Assembly (NCBI GenBank): GCA_921293015.1
Contig: OV121081.1
Coordinates: forward strand, 50,679,877 to 50,743,876
Origin: Phorcus lineatus
Taxonomy: Eukaryota > Mollusca > Gastropoda > Trochida > Trochidae
DNA: 64,000 nucleotides
Reading direction: 5' to 3'
Position 1 is the stretch's first letter; the number at the start of each line of letters is the position of its first letter. The position numbers were made by a program, and so were the translations under genes. This document shows, in pieces, positions 10,314 through 26,132 of this stretch. The notes beneath the pieces were generated by a model. The model was given only the letters and a program-made list of their open reading frames with translations. It had not been told where the DNA came from and searched no databases.

Positions 10314-13300
10314 TCATGATAGAGAGCCTAAGGTGGCATAGGGTGTATCAATTATTCCTTTGGTGTCCTTAGTGAACGTCATAGTTGCGTAATTTTCAAG
10401 CTGGTTGCGTTGAGCTCTCTTACGCCTGTAATATAAGAAAAAAGGGAATAAATAATGTTGCTTGACATATATAGTTGCTACAAACACTATTTTAAAACAA
10501 AATTTTAGATTTATTGTTAAACAATTTCTTGATATTGACTTCGACAGGGAGATTTAAGAAAGAAGAAAATGCTAATTGTAATTGAGGGCTGGTCAAACAG
10601 CTCTAGACACAACAAAGATTATTACCTCTTTGTCAATGCATTTTTCCAAGATGACTATCTAACCTTTTGAAAAGCGTAAGTCATTTTTGACAATGAGAGA
10701 TGACTATGGAAGATTGGGAAACTTTTCGAAAATCAAACCACAGCAGCAGCACGTGCCGGTCGGGAGATGAGAAAAGGCTAAATCACATAAAATCAGAAAT
10801 CCACCTCTCGAAACACAAGTGTGCAATTTGTAGAGATAAATAACGGGTTTTCAAGCAGCCAACGTAGATGATTACCTTCGTATCCTCAAAAGACAGTAAG
10901 AAATAATGTGGTCTAACTCTATAATAAATGGTTTGAGTCACGATCGCATTGGAAGTTCCATGCCTCAACCTCTGACATATTCCTTTTTTTATAACAAAAC
11001 TTTACCTCAGAAAAACATTCTTTTGAAATATGAGATTATTTTATAATTATCTAAAACAAAATTTCAAAACTTTGATACCTAGCAGGCATATATTTTGCCT
11101 ATCTATGCCCATGAACGCTAAAATGAATTGATCAATAAATAAGACATAAGCATGAGTCACGCGTCGGTCTCCAAGAGCATTTTCTTCCAAAGTTTAAACT
11201 AATCAGGAGCTTCATTATTCACTCTTAACGACTTACGCAAATAGGGTTAGAATATAAGCTACCATGCTGAGCCATGGAAAGATAATCATTTCCATAATTT
11301 TTCAGAATACGTTCCTTCCCAAGAGGGAATGCAACCTTTCAGACTCAAATACTTGCTTACAGCACGGCGCTTCATCTATTCTATACCAGTAAAAACACTT
11401 AATTTCGTATGCTTCGAGGACTTTTAATTATGATAGATTATGGAGTAGAATAAATTGATTTGATTTTCCATGACAATGCTACTAATGTCTGTACTCTGAA
11501 AACATCATGTAGGTCTAGAATGCTTTTACCATTCCTTTAACAAACAAAAATTATCTTATAGGATAATATTTAAGAACATACTCCACTACACAAAGAACGA
11601 TGATGACAAGGGCGACGACCATGAAGACCAATCCAACCACTCCACCGACCACTCCAGCTATCAGACCTGAAAATGATTAAGAAATATCCGATAAAATTTT
11701 GGCACACATTAATTATAACTATTAAAATAGTTTACCCTCCATAATTAATTTGTAAAAAAACTGTCATCGCAAATGAACTAATGGCTTATCAAAGTCGAGG
11801 CATCAACACTCGATCGATTCAAAATGAGCATTTCCCGTAACTGTCGAGGAAACTATCGTTTGACAGAAGATAACGTTAATAAGACAACATACAAATACAA
11901 CTGTAATTGATATTTTGGAAACCGATATGATATACGATTTCATTTCTCATTTGTACTATCATTGTATATATTCAAATTCGTGATAAATATAACTTTGCAA
12001 TGTTAACAAAAAGCAGACCAGATCTGACAGAAAAAACTTAAGTAGTTTTCAGATATATTCAAAGTAAATATGCAAATTAGAAAGACTATCTACAATGACA
12101 TAATAATTGAATCCGTCGCACACTTGTGAAGGAATGGACATATCAAAAGTACTTGAACAACCATTTCGAAATTTCGAAAGGCAATTAGTGCTACCTATCA
12201 GTGCCGACTTGAGAATTTGAAAATCCTTTACATTGCTGTTTGATATGAATAAAACTGAGCAATTATACGTTACCAACTGAAGACCCTGTTTTCTCTGCTC
12301 GGTCTCCTGAAGATGCAAAACGTTATTCCTAAGTTTGATTGTTTTTGTGACAAGTGATTTGAAACATGATAAAAGTAACACAACAGACAGAGTCGGCTTT
12401 ATCCTTCGTAAAGGGGCAACAGAAGGAGTAAATCCTTACTTTATTTGTTTCAGCTTTACATTTTTAAATGAATAAAACCATTAGTAATTAACCAAAAAAA
12501 AAGAAAAACTTAAGTAGTTTTCAGATGTATTCAAAGTAAATTTGCAGATAAGAAAGACTCTCTACGGTGACAGATTAATTGAATCCGTCAAACGAATGGA
12601 CATATGAAAAGCACTTGAACAACCATTTCGAAAATTCAAAAGGAAATTTTAGTGCTACCTATCAGGGCCGACTTGAGAATTTGAAAACCCTAAACATTGC
12701 TTTTTGATATGAATAAAACTGAGCAATTATACGTTACCAACTGAAGACCCTGTTGTGTTTAGTGACTCTCCTGAAAATACAATAATAAATACATAATGGG
12801 GATACAATCGATGAACGAAGACTAAAACATTTTGAAATCTTCTTACCTTGTCCTTTGTCATAAATAATGAACCTTATTATCCAATGGATGCCCCTGGTCG
12901 GGCTTTGACAATCAATTAGAATAATTAGATTGATAAAATGTTAATTGCTACATACTCTCCGTACAATAGGCGCCTTTCCAACCACTTTGACACCCGCCAG
13001 CACAAATTCCGGACATAAAATCACAGACCGTATTGGATTTACAAGTCTTTGAACATCTTGACGCACAGTTCTGTCCAAACGTCCCCTGAGTGCATTCTGA
13101 AAAAACGTGTCATGAGATAAGATCTAAATTGTTCGCAAATGATAACAAAATATCATTGAATGGAGAATATATATCAAATAAACCCTGATGAAAAACAATG
13201 TCATGTTTTCTTTACGATATTGTTAGCTGAGTATAATAATCTACATTTTCGATTTTACCAATACGAGAGGTCCGACTAAATATCAGATTACCACGTACGT

Positions 13301-16300
13301 TAAATTTTTTATCAAAGCAACAAAACACATTACAATTGACTGGGAAAAGATTTTATTTCAGAGTTATTTCCAGAATCAAATCCGTTGATGATTATTCATT
13401 TAAACAAAAAGGTTATCACAGTTATTCACAAAATCATAAACACATACTTTCATAAACTGATACTTTTCAAATATGAGACCAAGTTTCTGGTTGCAACTTA
13501 CGTATAGAACAGTTGGTTCCCTTCCACCCACTTGGACATCCGTCTGGGCAACTTCCGGTTTCCACGTTACAAACCCCGTTTGCTTTGCAGTTACATGTTG
13601 ACTGACAGCCAACACCAAATGTTCCTGACGGGCATCCTAGAACAAACCCAATTGACTCTTGGAAAATAGCACGTGTGCAATAGATGCTATACAATGTAGG
13701 CTTTGTTACCATTTGTAATAATTGATATTGAAATCAATGTTTTGCAAGAAATTGCAGATGTAATTAAATGATACAGTCAGCGTTAAATACACTATGTAAG
13801 AGTATTGAAACAAACCATGACATGGATTTCTACAACTAAATAACAAATTCTTAAGTTCTAGAGTTAATAAGAGAATCAAATCAAGTGATGAATATTCATT
13901 CAAAATTGTTTTGATCAAAATAAGTTCAATTGAAACAAAACGGTTATCACACTTATTCACAAAGTCATAAACAAATAATTTCTTAAACTAATACTTTTCA
14001 AATATGAGACCAAGTTTCTGGTTGCAACTTACGTATAGAACAGTTGATTCCCTTCCACCCAATTGGACATCCGTCTGGGCAACTTCCGGTTTCCACGTCG
14101 CAAGTACTGTTTCTGCAGTTACATGTTGACTGACAGTCAACTCCAAACGTTCCTGACGGGCATCCTAGAACAAACCATTGTAGAAAAATTGTATCGCCAC
14201 TGTAACCATTGTTAAATAGTTTAAAAGACCCAATCTTTTCAAACTTAAAACTTTTTTGCATCAATCCATCTTATTCACAAATTAACGAATCCTTGGGACA
14301 GTAACAGAACGATTCAATATTAATTTGACCTGATAACCAAATCTCCGGCGTTATTTGAAAACGATAGTCATGTTTGTGACTTAAACACTCATACAGAAGA
14401 AGAAGATTGTTTCTGTCTAATTCGTATATAACTAAATTTATCCTCGTGTGCAAATTTGCACACAAGTAAATTCACACTAAACGTGGCATGACATTTATTA
14501 AGTTTATTCTCTCTTTTATTCTTTATACGTGAATTAATTATAAACAGGTATATATGCATTTTACAACACACATGAAATTTGTATCCATACATTTAAAACA
14601 AACATATATACAGAGATAATGCTCTCCATACATTTGCAAATATTAATACCCACCAAAATATATCATAATAAGCACACTGCAAATACATAACATACTTTAA
14701 GTGAATATGTGCACATACAGAGTAATACATGTAGACGTACATTGTATATGTGTGTAAAAACGTTTCAGCTATACATATGTAAGGGTGTTTTTTTTTACAC
14801 AAGTGCCATTAAAACGAATACAAGTTTAATGGCTTGTCACAAACTATGAACTGAAATGTATAATCTTAAAATATTTGCCAAAATTAAGTTAAGACTTCTC
14901 AAAACATGAAATTGGTGTATTTGACTCAATGAAATATTGAATATATGCGTGCCTATGTGGATTGATCCGAGACCATGCAGAAGGCACAGTGTATGCTTTC
15001 GTCGGTAAAATCACTCGGTTCATATCGCGGAACTGCCAGCGCCGAACGATTGTCGCCATTTGATGTCTACGTCGCCGATGTTCCCGGTGTCAAGGCCTTT
15101 CAGCGCGTTGAACGTTGAGGTCTGATACCTTAATCACGGAGTCTCCTCAACACTGTGCGCTCACCAATACCGTAGTTGAAGTTTCCGCTGCCGTTCGGAA
15201 GCGGTTGAGCAGATGAAGGTTGCGCATGTGACCACCTTCTAAGGAGTTGAAATCGTCGGTCTGCCAGTTCTTGATGTGTCCTGGGTTCTACCAGTCTGTT
15301 GAAAACGTTGAATTAGTCTGATGACTTTTCCACTAGTACAGCGGAAGGTTTTTGTAATGTGGGAGTTGGTGACTCCCATTTGCCGCATTCTCTCATTCTC
15401 ATTGCTGTCAATCGTTGCATACGTCGGGTGGTTTTTGGCAGCTGTGTTGCCTGACTACCGATCAGTTGTCTTTTATCCACTCTTGACTGATTTTACATAA
15501 GACCCGTAGATAATGTTTCACATTTTCCACCTGCACGTGCCTTTCCCCCCAAAAAACGAGTTGTGTTCGTTCGGTTTTATTTTCGGTTTCTGGCCAACAC
15601 CTTTAAAAAAAGTCTAACTGTCGGACATAATTTAAAAATCAAAAATAAAAGTGTTCATTTTCTTGTGCCTGTTAGTTTATGATTAGTTTATCATTTAATT
15701 TGCTTTCATAGTTTTGTTTTCAGGTCTTACAGCATTCACATCTATATTTCTAAGGGATCTGAACTCTGCCATATACCGTCTGAATTCGGTCATTTTGCTA
15801 CTATGTGCTGTCTAATTTTTATCCTAATTAATCTTTCGCTGATCACCTATTGAGGATTACTTGAGCGCACATCCCTTAGTTTATCATTAACATAAGTATC
15901 AATAGCAGAAGGGATAAGATGTGAAAATTTATTGTTTATTATTTCTTATCTAGCTTTCCTGTTTTATTTTTATGACATTGGAGATAAGATAAAAGCGCTG
16001 ATACTCAAGTGAGTCCATTTGCTTTGCTTTAAATTTGCAATAACAATTTAATATTTATATGTATTGAGGAATTGGTGATTCAGTAGTTACATATAAACTT
16101 AGAATAATATGTTTAGCGCCAATTTCTTTAATTTGTTTTAGAGTGAGTGTTTTGGAGATATTAAACACTGGTTGAGACGCTTCTTAGGCGGGTAATGGTT
16201 CCTTTTTAAAGAAGGTTTCTGTCAATATTACTGATCGATATGTAACCTTTGGCAAAACCTTTTGACAGATTTTTTTTGACAAACTCATTGTTTCCCCTTC

Positions 16301-19300
16301 CGGCTATAAAGTCAACAAATTGCACGGCCATCCACTTATTGTACTTTCGTTTATCAAGAAAATCTATCGTTATCTATTTCAAGAATAATTGAGTGTTGCA
16401 TATTTTTGGAAAACTTAATTTCAAAATCTATATCATATCATATCATACTTATGAAATACATACATAGCAAAAATGTGTGAATATATAATATACATACTTT
16501 CAGTGCATTTTACTGTTGTATAGCCCGGTTTACAACCTCTAAAACAAACACCAGTGGTTTTCTCGCAAGCGATTGCTTCTTTACAAGCTCCGCATCTGGA
16601 ACAGTCCCTTCCATATCTACCATAGGGGCACGGATCTGAAACCAATCAATGACAATAATATACATGAAGTTGAATAATAGATATCAACAGGAATTACTGC
16701 TATTTATGAATTTAACAACTCTTGATCACGTTGATGATTTAGAATTTAGAGGAAATATTTGCAGGCAGTAGAGTTAATACATAGTAACTTGAATTGCTGT
16801 TATGACCCAATTCTCGCAAAATGAGACATGGTTGTCAGTTAAACAACGCGTGATTTCAGCAGTGGCGTATCCAGAAAGGGGTTTTCAGGGGTTTCGAACC
16901 TCCCTATTGGATTTGTTCTTCAATGTCGACGGAAAAATAGATGACTCACGAGGGTAAACCCTAAATATGTGAATCCCCCCTTTCAAATACCTGTATCCGC
17001 CATTTGATGTCATTGACCTTTAGGTATTTTTCAGAGCACATTTTTTGACTTTGATAAGTGCCAAATAAGACAAAATTGCACATCCGTCTGTATTAAACTA
17101 GGATAATGAAAACTAACATCCTGAATATAACAGTCCTTGCGATTCTTTGAAATGTTAAGCAAGAGAGAATATTGTATCACTGTAACACTGGAAGCTGCTC
17201 ACAGCCAAAGTGTGCGTTTATAGCACCATAGAATGCTTAAATGCTCTTAATTTATTCTATACTAATTTATCTAATGTTATCATTCATATCATTGTTTATC
17301 ATTTATTGTACTCCATAAACACATCATAAAATACATTTTAATTTTTTCATGTTCAACTCTATCGGTATCGCTATCAAATAGTTAAAACGAGTTTCAGGAA
17401 AAGTTGAGAACATCTATAGTAAAAGTTGTTGACTAATGTTTATTTCCGGGTTGTCATTGGCTGGTCTTATTGTAGATCTATTCGGTGAAGGTTCATATCA
17501 TATCATAAATACCTTTGACTTCAAAGTTAGGCGAAAATGCATGTATTCCTTGCGGTTGCGTGAAAGAGCTCGAGTTGAAGCTCGTAGCTTCGCCTATGTA
17601 ATCCAGCGGCAAAGCCTCCACACTCTGGCTATAAAACAATACATGATTTGAAAAGTCTACGTCTACCTCAAATGTCAATTTTCATTGAGCATTTTCAAAT
17701 TCAACACTAATGATTAAACACAAGTGACGAACTTAGCTGCAGGTAGAAAAAGACAAAAGTGAGCACAGCTAACAAACCCCCGCCTGTAATTGGACGGTCT
17801 TTATGTAGCATGTATACATACTGTTTGATGAATCTCGAATCAACGAGTGAGGATCACATACATTGTACAAAGGAAGAAGGGGATTTGAAATATTCAGATA
17901 AATTAAAATAAACATATGTAACATACTATCAAAGTTGCAGCTTTGCTGGTTTTTTTTATTACTTTTGAAAATTTTTGCATTTTGAGTTCCATCTCGTAAA
18001 ACCACATCATCAAACTATTGACAACATTCATAGTAAGGTAATAGTAAGTAATACCGTTTTTGGTTAGTAAAGGATGTCATGACATTTGGCCATTTTGGGT
18101 CAAATTAAAAAAATTAATTGGCAACAAGAGTTTTTACCCAAGTAAAAGATTAGATTCAAAGTCTCCTAGTTTTTGAGTAATTCGCCGGGAAAGAAACAAA
18201 ATCGTGGAATTTTACAGTTTTTTTTCTCAAAATTTTAATGCTTTGGGCGCCCATGCCTTTTAACCCCATAAAGCAAATCCCATATGCAAGATCCATACCA
18301 CATGTGAAGTTTCTGTGTTATATACTTTTCGAATTATTCTACAGAAACGATTATGGATGCATGGGCGGACAGACAGACACGCGGAAAATTATAAACCACC
18401 ACTAGGTCTTAGTGGGGAATAATATTAGTCAAGACTGCCAATAAGTTGAATTTTAAATGGAAACTTTGTAGGGAATGTTGCTGGTTGCACATCATAAGTG
18501 GACTAGTCAGATGTCATGACGAATTGTGTTCGATGCCTGCATATAAATATAAGTTAACTCTTCATCTCTCGTCATTTTAGGCATGTTGATCTTTACATAA
18601 GTCGAAATAAGCTTCAAATTTCATTATATTTGATATAACATTACGAAGGCCTATACAATTTAGCCATTATGAGGGCCTATAAACACATTAAAAAGCCATT
18701 TATTCTACTTTTAAAGAGACAGTCCGTGTTGTATGTGGTTGGAATCACATATGGCAATCGTAATAAATTGTGCAAGTTTATGTAGCATACTGACTCATGC
18801 TGAAAGGCTTCATTCTGATGCTTATCGACTCAGTAAAATGACAATAGTCAAGACATCAGATCACAATCATGATTAAGTAACGGCCAAATTAATGAAATGC
18901 CTTGAAAGGCCCCATGGCATTTTTCGGGATTCATTAAAATGTGTTCTAATTTTACAGTGACTTATTTTATCATTTTTAAATCATGCCGATTAACATCTTA
19001 AATACTGCTTTTATCATAACACCCGTGACCCACAGGCGGTGCCCCTGTAAACCTTCTTAGTGAAAAAAGAACGGAAAATCTTGCTGTCTTAACTACCGAT
19101 TAAACACATCAAAAGACATCCGTACACCTTAAATCTTCGCTTCAGCGATATTTAAGTTATCCTTCGTATCGTTCTAAACGAAAGACAGTGCTTTTATTCG
19201 ATGCCATGCGCACTACCCTACAGCATATGTACATCAATTACGATTATTGCTTAATGTTGTCACTACCATCACACTGAGTTAACAACTCTACTTTTTCATG

Positions 19301-22300
19301 ACAAACAGGTGCACATTATGTAATCCCAACGCATTAAAATTCAATTATTTTGTTAAAGGTCTTTAATCACATCGATTGGATTTTCACGCCTTGGACCCTT
19401 TAGCAACTAGCGATTATGTCAAACGTCCCAATCTCATTGAAATAAAATCTAAAATGATCCACTACATGACGTGCATAGATTACACAATTAAGGCTCCGTT
19501 ACACGAGCCTTTAGGTTTTCCCTGTGTCATTATCTTAAACAATCAGCGAGTTCGCCTCTAATTATTGGGTTGAAAGGAGAATATCTAACTATCTTCGCTT
19601 GTACGTCAATGCTTTTCGGCACCCAGAAAAGAAAAATTACCAACCGTTTTCCGAATGTCGAGCTTCCTACATATCCGAATGAATGAATTGTACGTTACTT
19701 TCAATTTATCGTGGCTCGGTTTGTTGGACAAAATAGTCAAATCGCAACATATCTATGGAGTTATTCTTCGTAAAGCAATCTATACACACCTTATCGTAAT
19801 GCTTTAGTAGACAGGACCAATCTAAAATGCTATTTCTGGAAACAGATACGTTGAATAAAGGTTTCGTCTTTTAGTTTGTACTATAAGTTGTGAACAAAAT
19901 AGACATAAACATGTTGAAAAATGAATAACACCAATACGTCACACACTGGACGTGGCTTCGAGTCACGATCCGATGATTTTTTCAAAGCTTTCTCCAGTGT
20001 AACTAGGCGGCTATCCAAAACCAGGGTATAAAAGCTGTCTCAATCCTAGAAATTCCTTGAGCTTAACATTCACAGTCTGTATAATCAAATAAAAACCTAA
20101 CAGCTTTGATGCGCCATCCCAGCGTATGCTTCCTTGCCAACCAAGTATTTTTACCTTTAAAGGCACTATTGCACGCTTTTATGGTTTAAATTGGCTATTT
20201 TAAGGTTTACGAAGACTTATGCATTCACTTAAACTTTCTATCGATGCAATGAAATACCCAACATTCTTTACAATTTACCTGCAATTAACAATGAAAACGT
20301 TAAGAAAGCTGCAGTCGGCTTGGACATATAAAAATCTATTGTTTGCTGTGCACAAAACGGATAAATTATTGACACTTGGAAACGGCTAAACTAGTTTTAT
20401 GTGCAGCTATTGAATTATTCTAACCTCTGAACTGAGAACAAATCATGTTTTATGAAAACAATTTCGTAAATTAACCGATGTAATAACACAGTATTAGCAT
20501 TGTTATTAGATGGACCATAGCGGTTGCCGTTTCCGCTTTTCTGGTTATGAGTAAAATTTTAATATTTCCGCTATCGTAGTTCATGCAGATTTAATGTAAC
20601 GTAACGTTAAATACTTCCGCCCTTTAAAAATCCACTTTACTAGCCGACGAGGAGTTGAACAAACTACTGTCCGGTGTGACCATCGCCCAGGGTTTTTCAT
20701 GACAAAAACAGATTGATCTAATTACGGATACTATAAACTAAATAAGGCTAAATTTAATTCACCTTAATTACCAATATATGAGAACGGAAATATCCAATGA
20801 CAAATTTACCTTTCCTTAAAATATGTTAGGTACATGACTCCGTTGAACAAACTCATGTGACTTGCCCTGGCGCTCAAAGTTGCTGTGGTTCTCCGACCAG
20901 AATTATTCAAGTTTAAAGAGTTAATGACTCCCCCGGCCTCTGTCCAGTATAATATCCCTGCTAAAAAACACAATATCAAGTGACAAAAGGATATATGATA
21001 AGCATAACAACTTTAGTCTTCTAAAATATTATCTTTTTCTTCTGTGAAAAGGTATTGTTTTATGGCTTTACGCTCAATATTTAGAATACAATATAATTAT
21101 TATATATAGAGCTAATGTTGATACAGCGTTCAAAAAGTCCATCATCTTGGAAAAAAATGTGTCCACATAGACCTTTTAACAACTTAATGAGGTCTTAACA
21201 AGGTCAGAAGTAGTTTTGGTAGTTATTTCCTTTCCTACACAGGCAGTAATCAGGTGTTCATCCGAATTACATTATCCTTATGGCAGGTCGAAACGTTTTC
21301 TGACGATTATGTTAAGGTCGTTGTATGTTCTCAAAAACACTAATTTCACATTTTTGATACTGAATTATAACGTGTCTTAGTTTAGGTGAATTATTTAGAT
21401 TAAGAGAGGACTGTATTTGTTTCGTGCCTTAATAATAACGCGGTGTTGTTCTGCATTTTGATTATGTAAAATTAATCATCTTTACCCTCCTCATCAAGAG
21501 TTATCTCGAAGGGTTTAGACAGACCAGATTCGATCACAGCTGATCTCTGTCCTCCCTCATAGTCACTCGTCTCCATCTTCGGGTGACTGCCGTAATCGAC
21601 CCAGTATAACTTCCTGAAAATACAAAAATCACTATTCAAACTCTTTGCCACAGTAACACATTGCTCGTTCATTCATATACGCTGATTTAGCAGGATGCCT
21701 TCATTTCCGTATGGGTCCGTCAGGAAGTGCAGCACATAAGTAGTTGTTCCTCGCCGTCCACAGCCCAAAACTTTCCGCAAACGTTCCTTTTGGACATGTT
21801 CAAAACGTAAAAGACATGGAAAATTACCCTCAGACCACGGAACAAAGAAGGATGACTACGGTTAAGCCAAGGATAAGAGGCGGTGTAAAGCCATCAGCAT
21901 CATGCTTGTCGTAAATGAGAGGGTGATGAAAGTATTACCAGTAATACTGATTCTGATGTATTGCATGCGATTTCAACAGGTTATACTGTGTCAGTCGTGC
22001 ACACCCACGGCATGTACCATGGTACGTTTTGTTGCACATTGTACCTTCTCACACGCCAGAGCTAAACCTCATTTGTACAACAATGAAAGGAATTTGATTG
22101 ACGAGCAAGTTAACTTCACAATACTAATCGCACATCAAGATTGGCCATTGAATTGAATAAAAAGATAATTATGTAAATTATCAACTTATACATTCCTTTT
22201 CGGAAGGATGCAAAACAAGCATTGCTGATGATGGTAACCATTTGGGTACTGCCTTTTATACCCTCATGTAGACTAAAGGCAATATAATTTATCTGGCTTA

Positions 22301-25300
22301 CTCTGTCTATAGGCATGTCAATTCTAACCTTCTTGACACTTAAATTATATCATTTATTCTCATAATCTAACGCAATAAATTCTTTGAAAAATTGCTTTTG
22401 GGTTTCGTTTTTTGAAATCGGATTCTCGAAATTTACATAACATTTTACCCAGTGGGTGAAACAGTAACATCCTCTTATATATGTAATGCTTTTAATCGTC
22501 AACAGAAATCCAAGGTATGTGGGCAAAACAGCTATCTATGACACAAAAGATTACTGGTTCTTAGTATCGGCAACAATTCCTCGAGGTTTGTCCAGCCCGG
22601 TGTTGATAATGACTGTATGGTTGAAGTTGTCCATCTCCACTCTTCCTATCACGTTGTTGCCCTTGTCTGTGTAGAACACCTGACGAGTTTTGTGGTCAAG
22701 AGTTAGGCCTTGCGGGTCAGATGCTGCAAACGATTGACAATATGAATATAATTTTATGTGAGATAAGAAAAATTTAAAGGAAAAACGCTTACCCCGATTA
22801 TATAATAAAAACGCATGTATATCTGACAACTGGTTTTGTAACATCCCTAAAAAGTTGTTTATTATTAATGGAGACATGCAATGTCGATATTAAACGTAAA
22901 AGGAGAGTGTCAAATGCAAGTTGTATGACATTAACATATTTTCAAAGGAAAATACTTATGGTCCTACTTTAGTCTCCCGTTTTTCGGGTATTTTTAGGAG
23001 AATATAGAGGCGACTCTCTCAACCCCATCGTGTCTTTGTTATTAAGAATTTGAGGCAACAGTCAGTGCATCAACTTCATTTATCACGTTTGACATATATA
23101 TTAGATTCCAACCATGTACACTATCACTTAAAAGCTTAACATTTAAGGGACAAACAAATATTGGAGATACGTGTTACTTACATGTACCTGTAGGTAAGTT
23201 AAATTGAAAACTAACACTCTCATGTAAAGCCATGAGAAATTTGTTTTTGCAGCATATGATTACGTTAACAATGAATTATTGTTAATTATTATCACTTGAA
23301 TTGAACTTCGCAACTTCAGTATCGTTTCCGCCATTGATGTCCACTCTCCTAATTTGTTTAGTGTATAAATCAGTGAAGTAGATCAACCCCTCATTGTGGT
23401 CATAGTCCAGTGCTCTCGGACCCACAACGTCGACAGGGATGCGGGAGATGTTCAAATTATGGATGTTGAGTTTGAAAAGGTGTCCAACATCGTCTGCAGG
23501 TCCATAGTCAGCTATAAGAATTATGAGTTGAGGGTCCTCTGTAATGAGAAAAAACGTTTACTTTCACCAAGGACTTTTATATAGTATACAGGTCCTTGCT
23601 TTTACAATTAGCAGGATGTGACGTAATGTAATGTGATCAATTTTCCTTGACCTGATATCACGCGCTCTACAGACCATTTAACTTCAGTTGTCAAATATAT
23701 CAACTGTTGATTTAAAAATGCCACATATTGCCAAAGGGAACTACCCTCAAAAAGTTTCTAAACCAGCAAATGGTAGAGACGAGCCATTGTAAGAAAATAA
23801 AATATGTTAATGACTAAATATACATGCAAAGAGGTCTACATGAGCACTTATATAATAGAAAGACAGCGCAGTGCTAGTGAGGTCAATACATTTAACACGG
23901 CGATATAAAATACCCTCATTTCACTGGGCCATGAAAGACCTGAGGAAGCGAATCCGAAATTACATCACAAAGGACCGTAAATCTCGCCGTTCATTCAGTT
24001 TGATTATATATATGATTATGTGTATGATTATATATATGATTATGCGTATGCTTATATATCTGCAGTCGTTCCTCGCTGCCTCCTCGGAGCCCAACATTTT
24101 CTGCAAACGTTCCTTTGACCATGTTCAAAAGAACAGAATCCCGCCAGGGGCTCGGCAACTTTGTCTGCAGTAGAGAACTGTTCTACACGCAGTCAGGTTT
24201 GGGTGAAGTGCTACACTGAGTTTCAGCGCAGTACCACCAATGATTCGCTAGTTCCAGCCGATGCTCGCAGGCATCCTGTCTCAGGGTAAGACGTATAGCT
24301 AACGCTCCACTCTTCGTAGAGTGGAGCGTCAGCTATACGTCTTACCCTGAGACAGGATGCCACGGGCAAGGATTTGTTGCAAACATGATAACACCAGACT
24401 TACATTCCGCCAGAATTATTATTAATTCTTTTAGGAGCATTCTAGAAGTTGTAGTTGTAATGGAATAAGATTTCATGGATATTCAAGTTCTATATTAATA
24501 AATTTTCGACGTTTCGGTACAACTCCTTATACCATTCACTATCCCAACTTGATCATATATACTCAATCTTGTTTTCATCACAACTTGATCATGTATACAC
24601 TATATTAATTGCTGCTGCCTTTCACGTACAACATATTAGCGTACTGTTATTGTTCTCTCATTGTCAACTGAATTGTTGTTTTTGTAAACATGTTTATATA
24701 TACAAATATACATGTTTTCTGTCCATATCTTTGAAAACGGTATAAAGAGCTATACCGAAACGGCGCAAATCTGTAAATAAAGAAGTTAAATATTCATAAA
24801 ATCTTTACTTCATGATCATTATTGATCATTAGCCTTAGCTCTCCTTCTGACGTATCCCCCATAGAGAATCTATGGGACCATTTAGAAACATAAGTTAGAC
24901 GTTCTCCACAGCAACCAGTCACCATACCATAGCTTGAACATGCACTATGGGAAGAGTGGCAAGAATGACGTCATCCGATGTTTTCAATGAAGGTCGTCTT
25001 TGCTTTTATTAACTGTAATGGGGTCACATCCGATACTGACAGCACTTTTATGGGAGTAGCAAAGCGGATTTTCTTCTGCTCTTTCGGTGTAAATTTCAAA
25101 ATCTACCCCCTGTGAAACATAAAAGTTGTTTGTTGAATACAATATATGAGGGTTTGTACCTTCTTCTGTTTTCCAGTTTATAAGTTAAATTGTCAAGATA
25201 GTTATTTTTTATTTTGTTATCATGTAAAATCAGGGTTTCGAATACCTTTGCATGGAGTCGATTTGTGGCCTCAGTATGACTTTTTTCGCATCTTTTAGTT

Positions 25301-26052
25301 AAGTTGCTGGCACACTTAATTATACTTCTATTTTATTCGTCTGTCACGAGTGTTGCTCTAACGCCTAACTACACTAACATTACGGTTAACGTTTTAAGGT
25401 ATCATTTCAACTCATGTTTTTCTTGACCTGTCACGAGGACATAGTTTGAGCATAGAGCAAGTGCTGTTACAGGTAGCTAGTTAGGGTGGTTTCCTGGCGG
25501 AAAATATCCATTACTTCAACGTTACAAATCTTTTGAGGAGTTGTCCACAACCATAGCGACTCCTCCTTCGAATCATTCGAAGCAAAAAGACACCTATATA
25601 TCTTATACTGTGGGAAAAACACATAAACACACTCTAATCAAAGCTTTTTAACACCCCTGGGAGGGTGACGTAAGACATCTAGATTTGTGAAACAATAACA
25701 TAGGTTAAACGATATATCCTTGGCATTATTGAATTTCATTTGACAAAAGTTTTAACATGAACTGAAAGAGTAAATACTGCTGTTGAAATGAAAAGGTCTT
25801 TTGAGGAACTAGTGGTCACGCGAACGATAACCAACACCTACTTAATTACCTATAAACTAGGATACACATTATTGGAATTATGACTCTATTGGCAAAACCA
25901 TAGAAGTAATTGACCAGTCTAATAGAATATTTGATGTGATCTTACTCATTTTTATGATACTCTATGTGTGATAAAGTGAAAGAAAAAATGAACGATTAGG
26001 GATTTGAACGTTGGCTTTTGAAAGTTTAGGTCAACAAAAGACACTAGCTTGA

Positions 26053-26132
<80 letters not shown>

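Larger units (their letters stand above)
2012..12060. repeat. Segmental duplication, copy A
   Basis: Blocks of this interval recur in the same order and orientation at about 31352-39210 (copy B). The shared blocks are the 3' end of the PEBP exon (2012-2200), 6205-8020 including the RNase H relic, patches around 9.0-9.9 kb, the receptor tail exon (10290-10450), and the transmembrane exon with the intron sequence up to about 12060. Both copies start at the word AAGCTTCTGAACTAAG. Copy A is the more complete one. Confidence 0.8.

Noticed and set aside
17436..17651. + strand frame of 71 codons
   Set aside because: Shadow of receptor exon 6 on the other strand.
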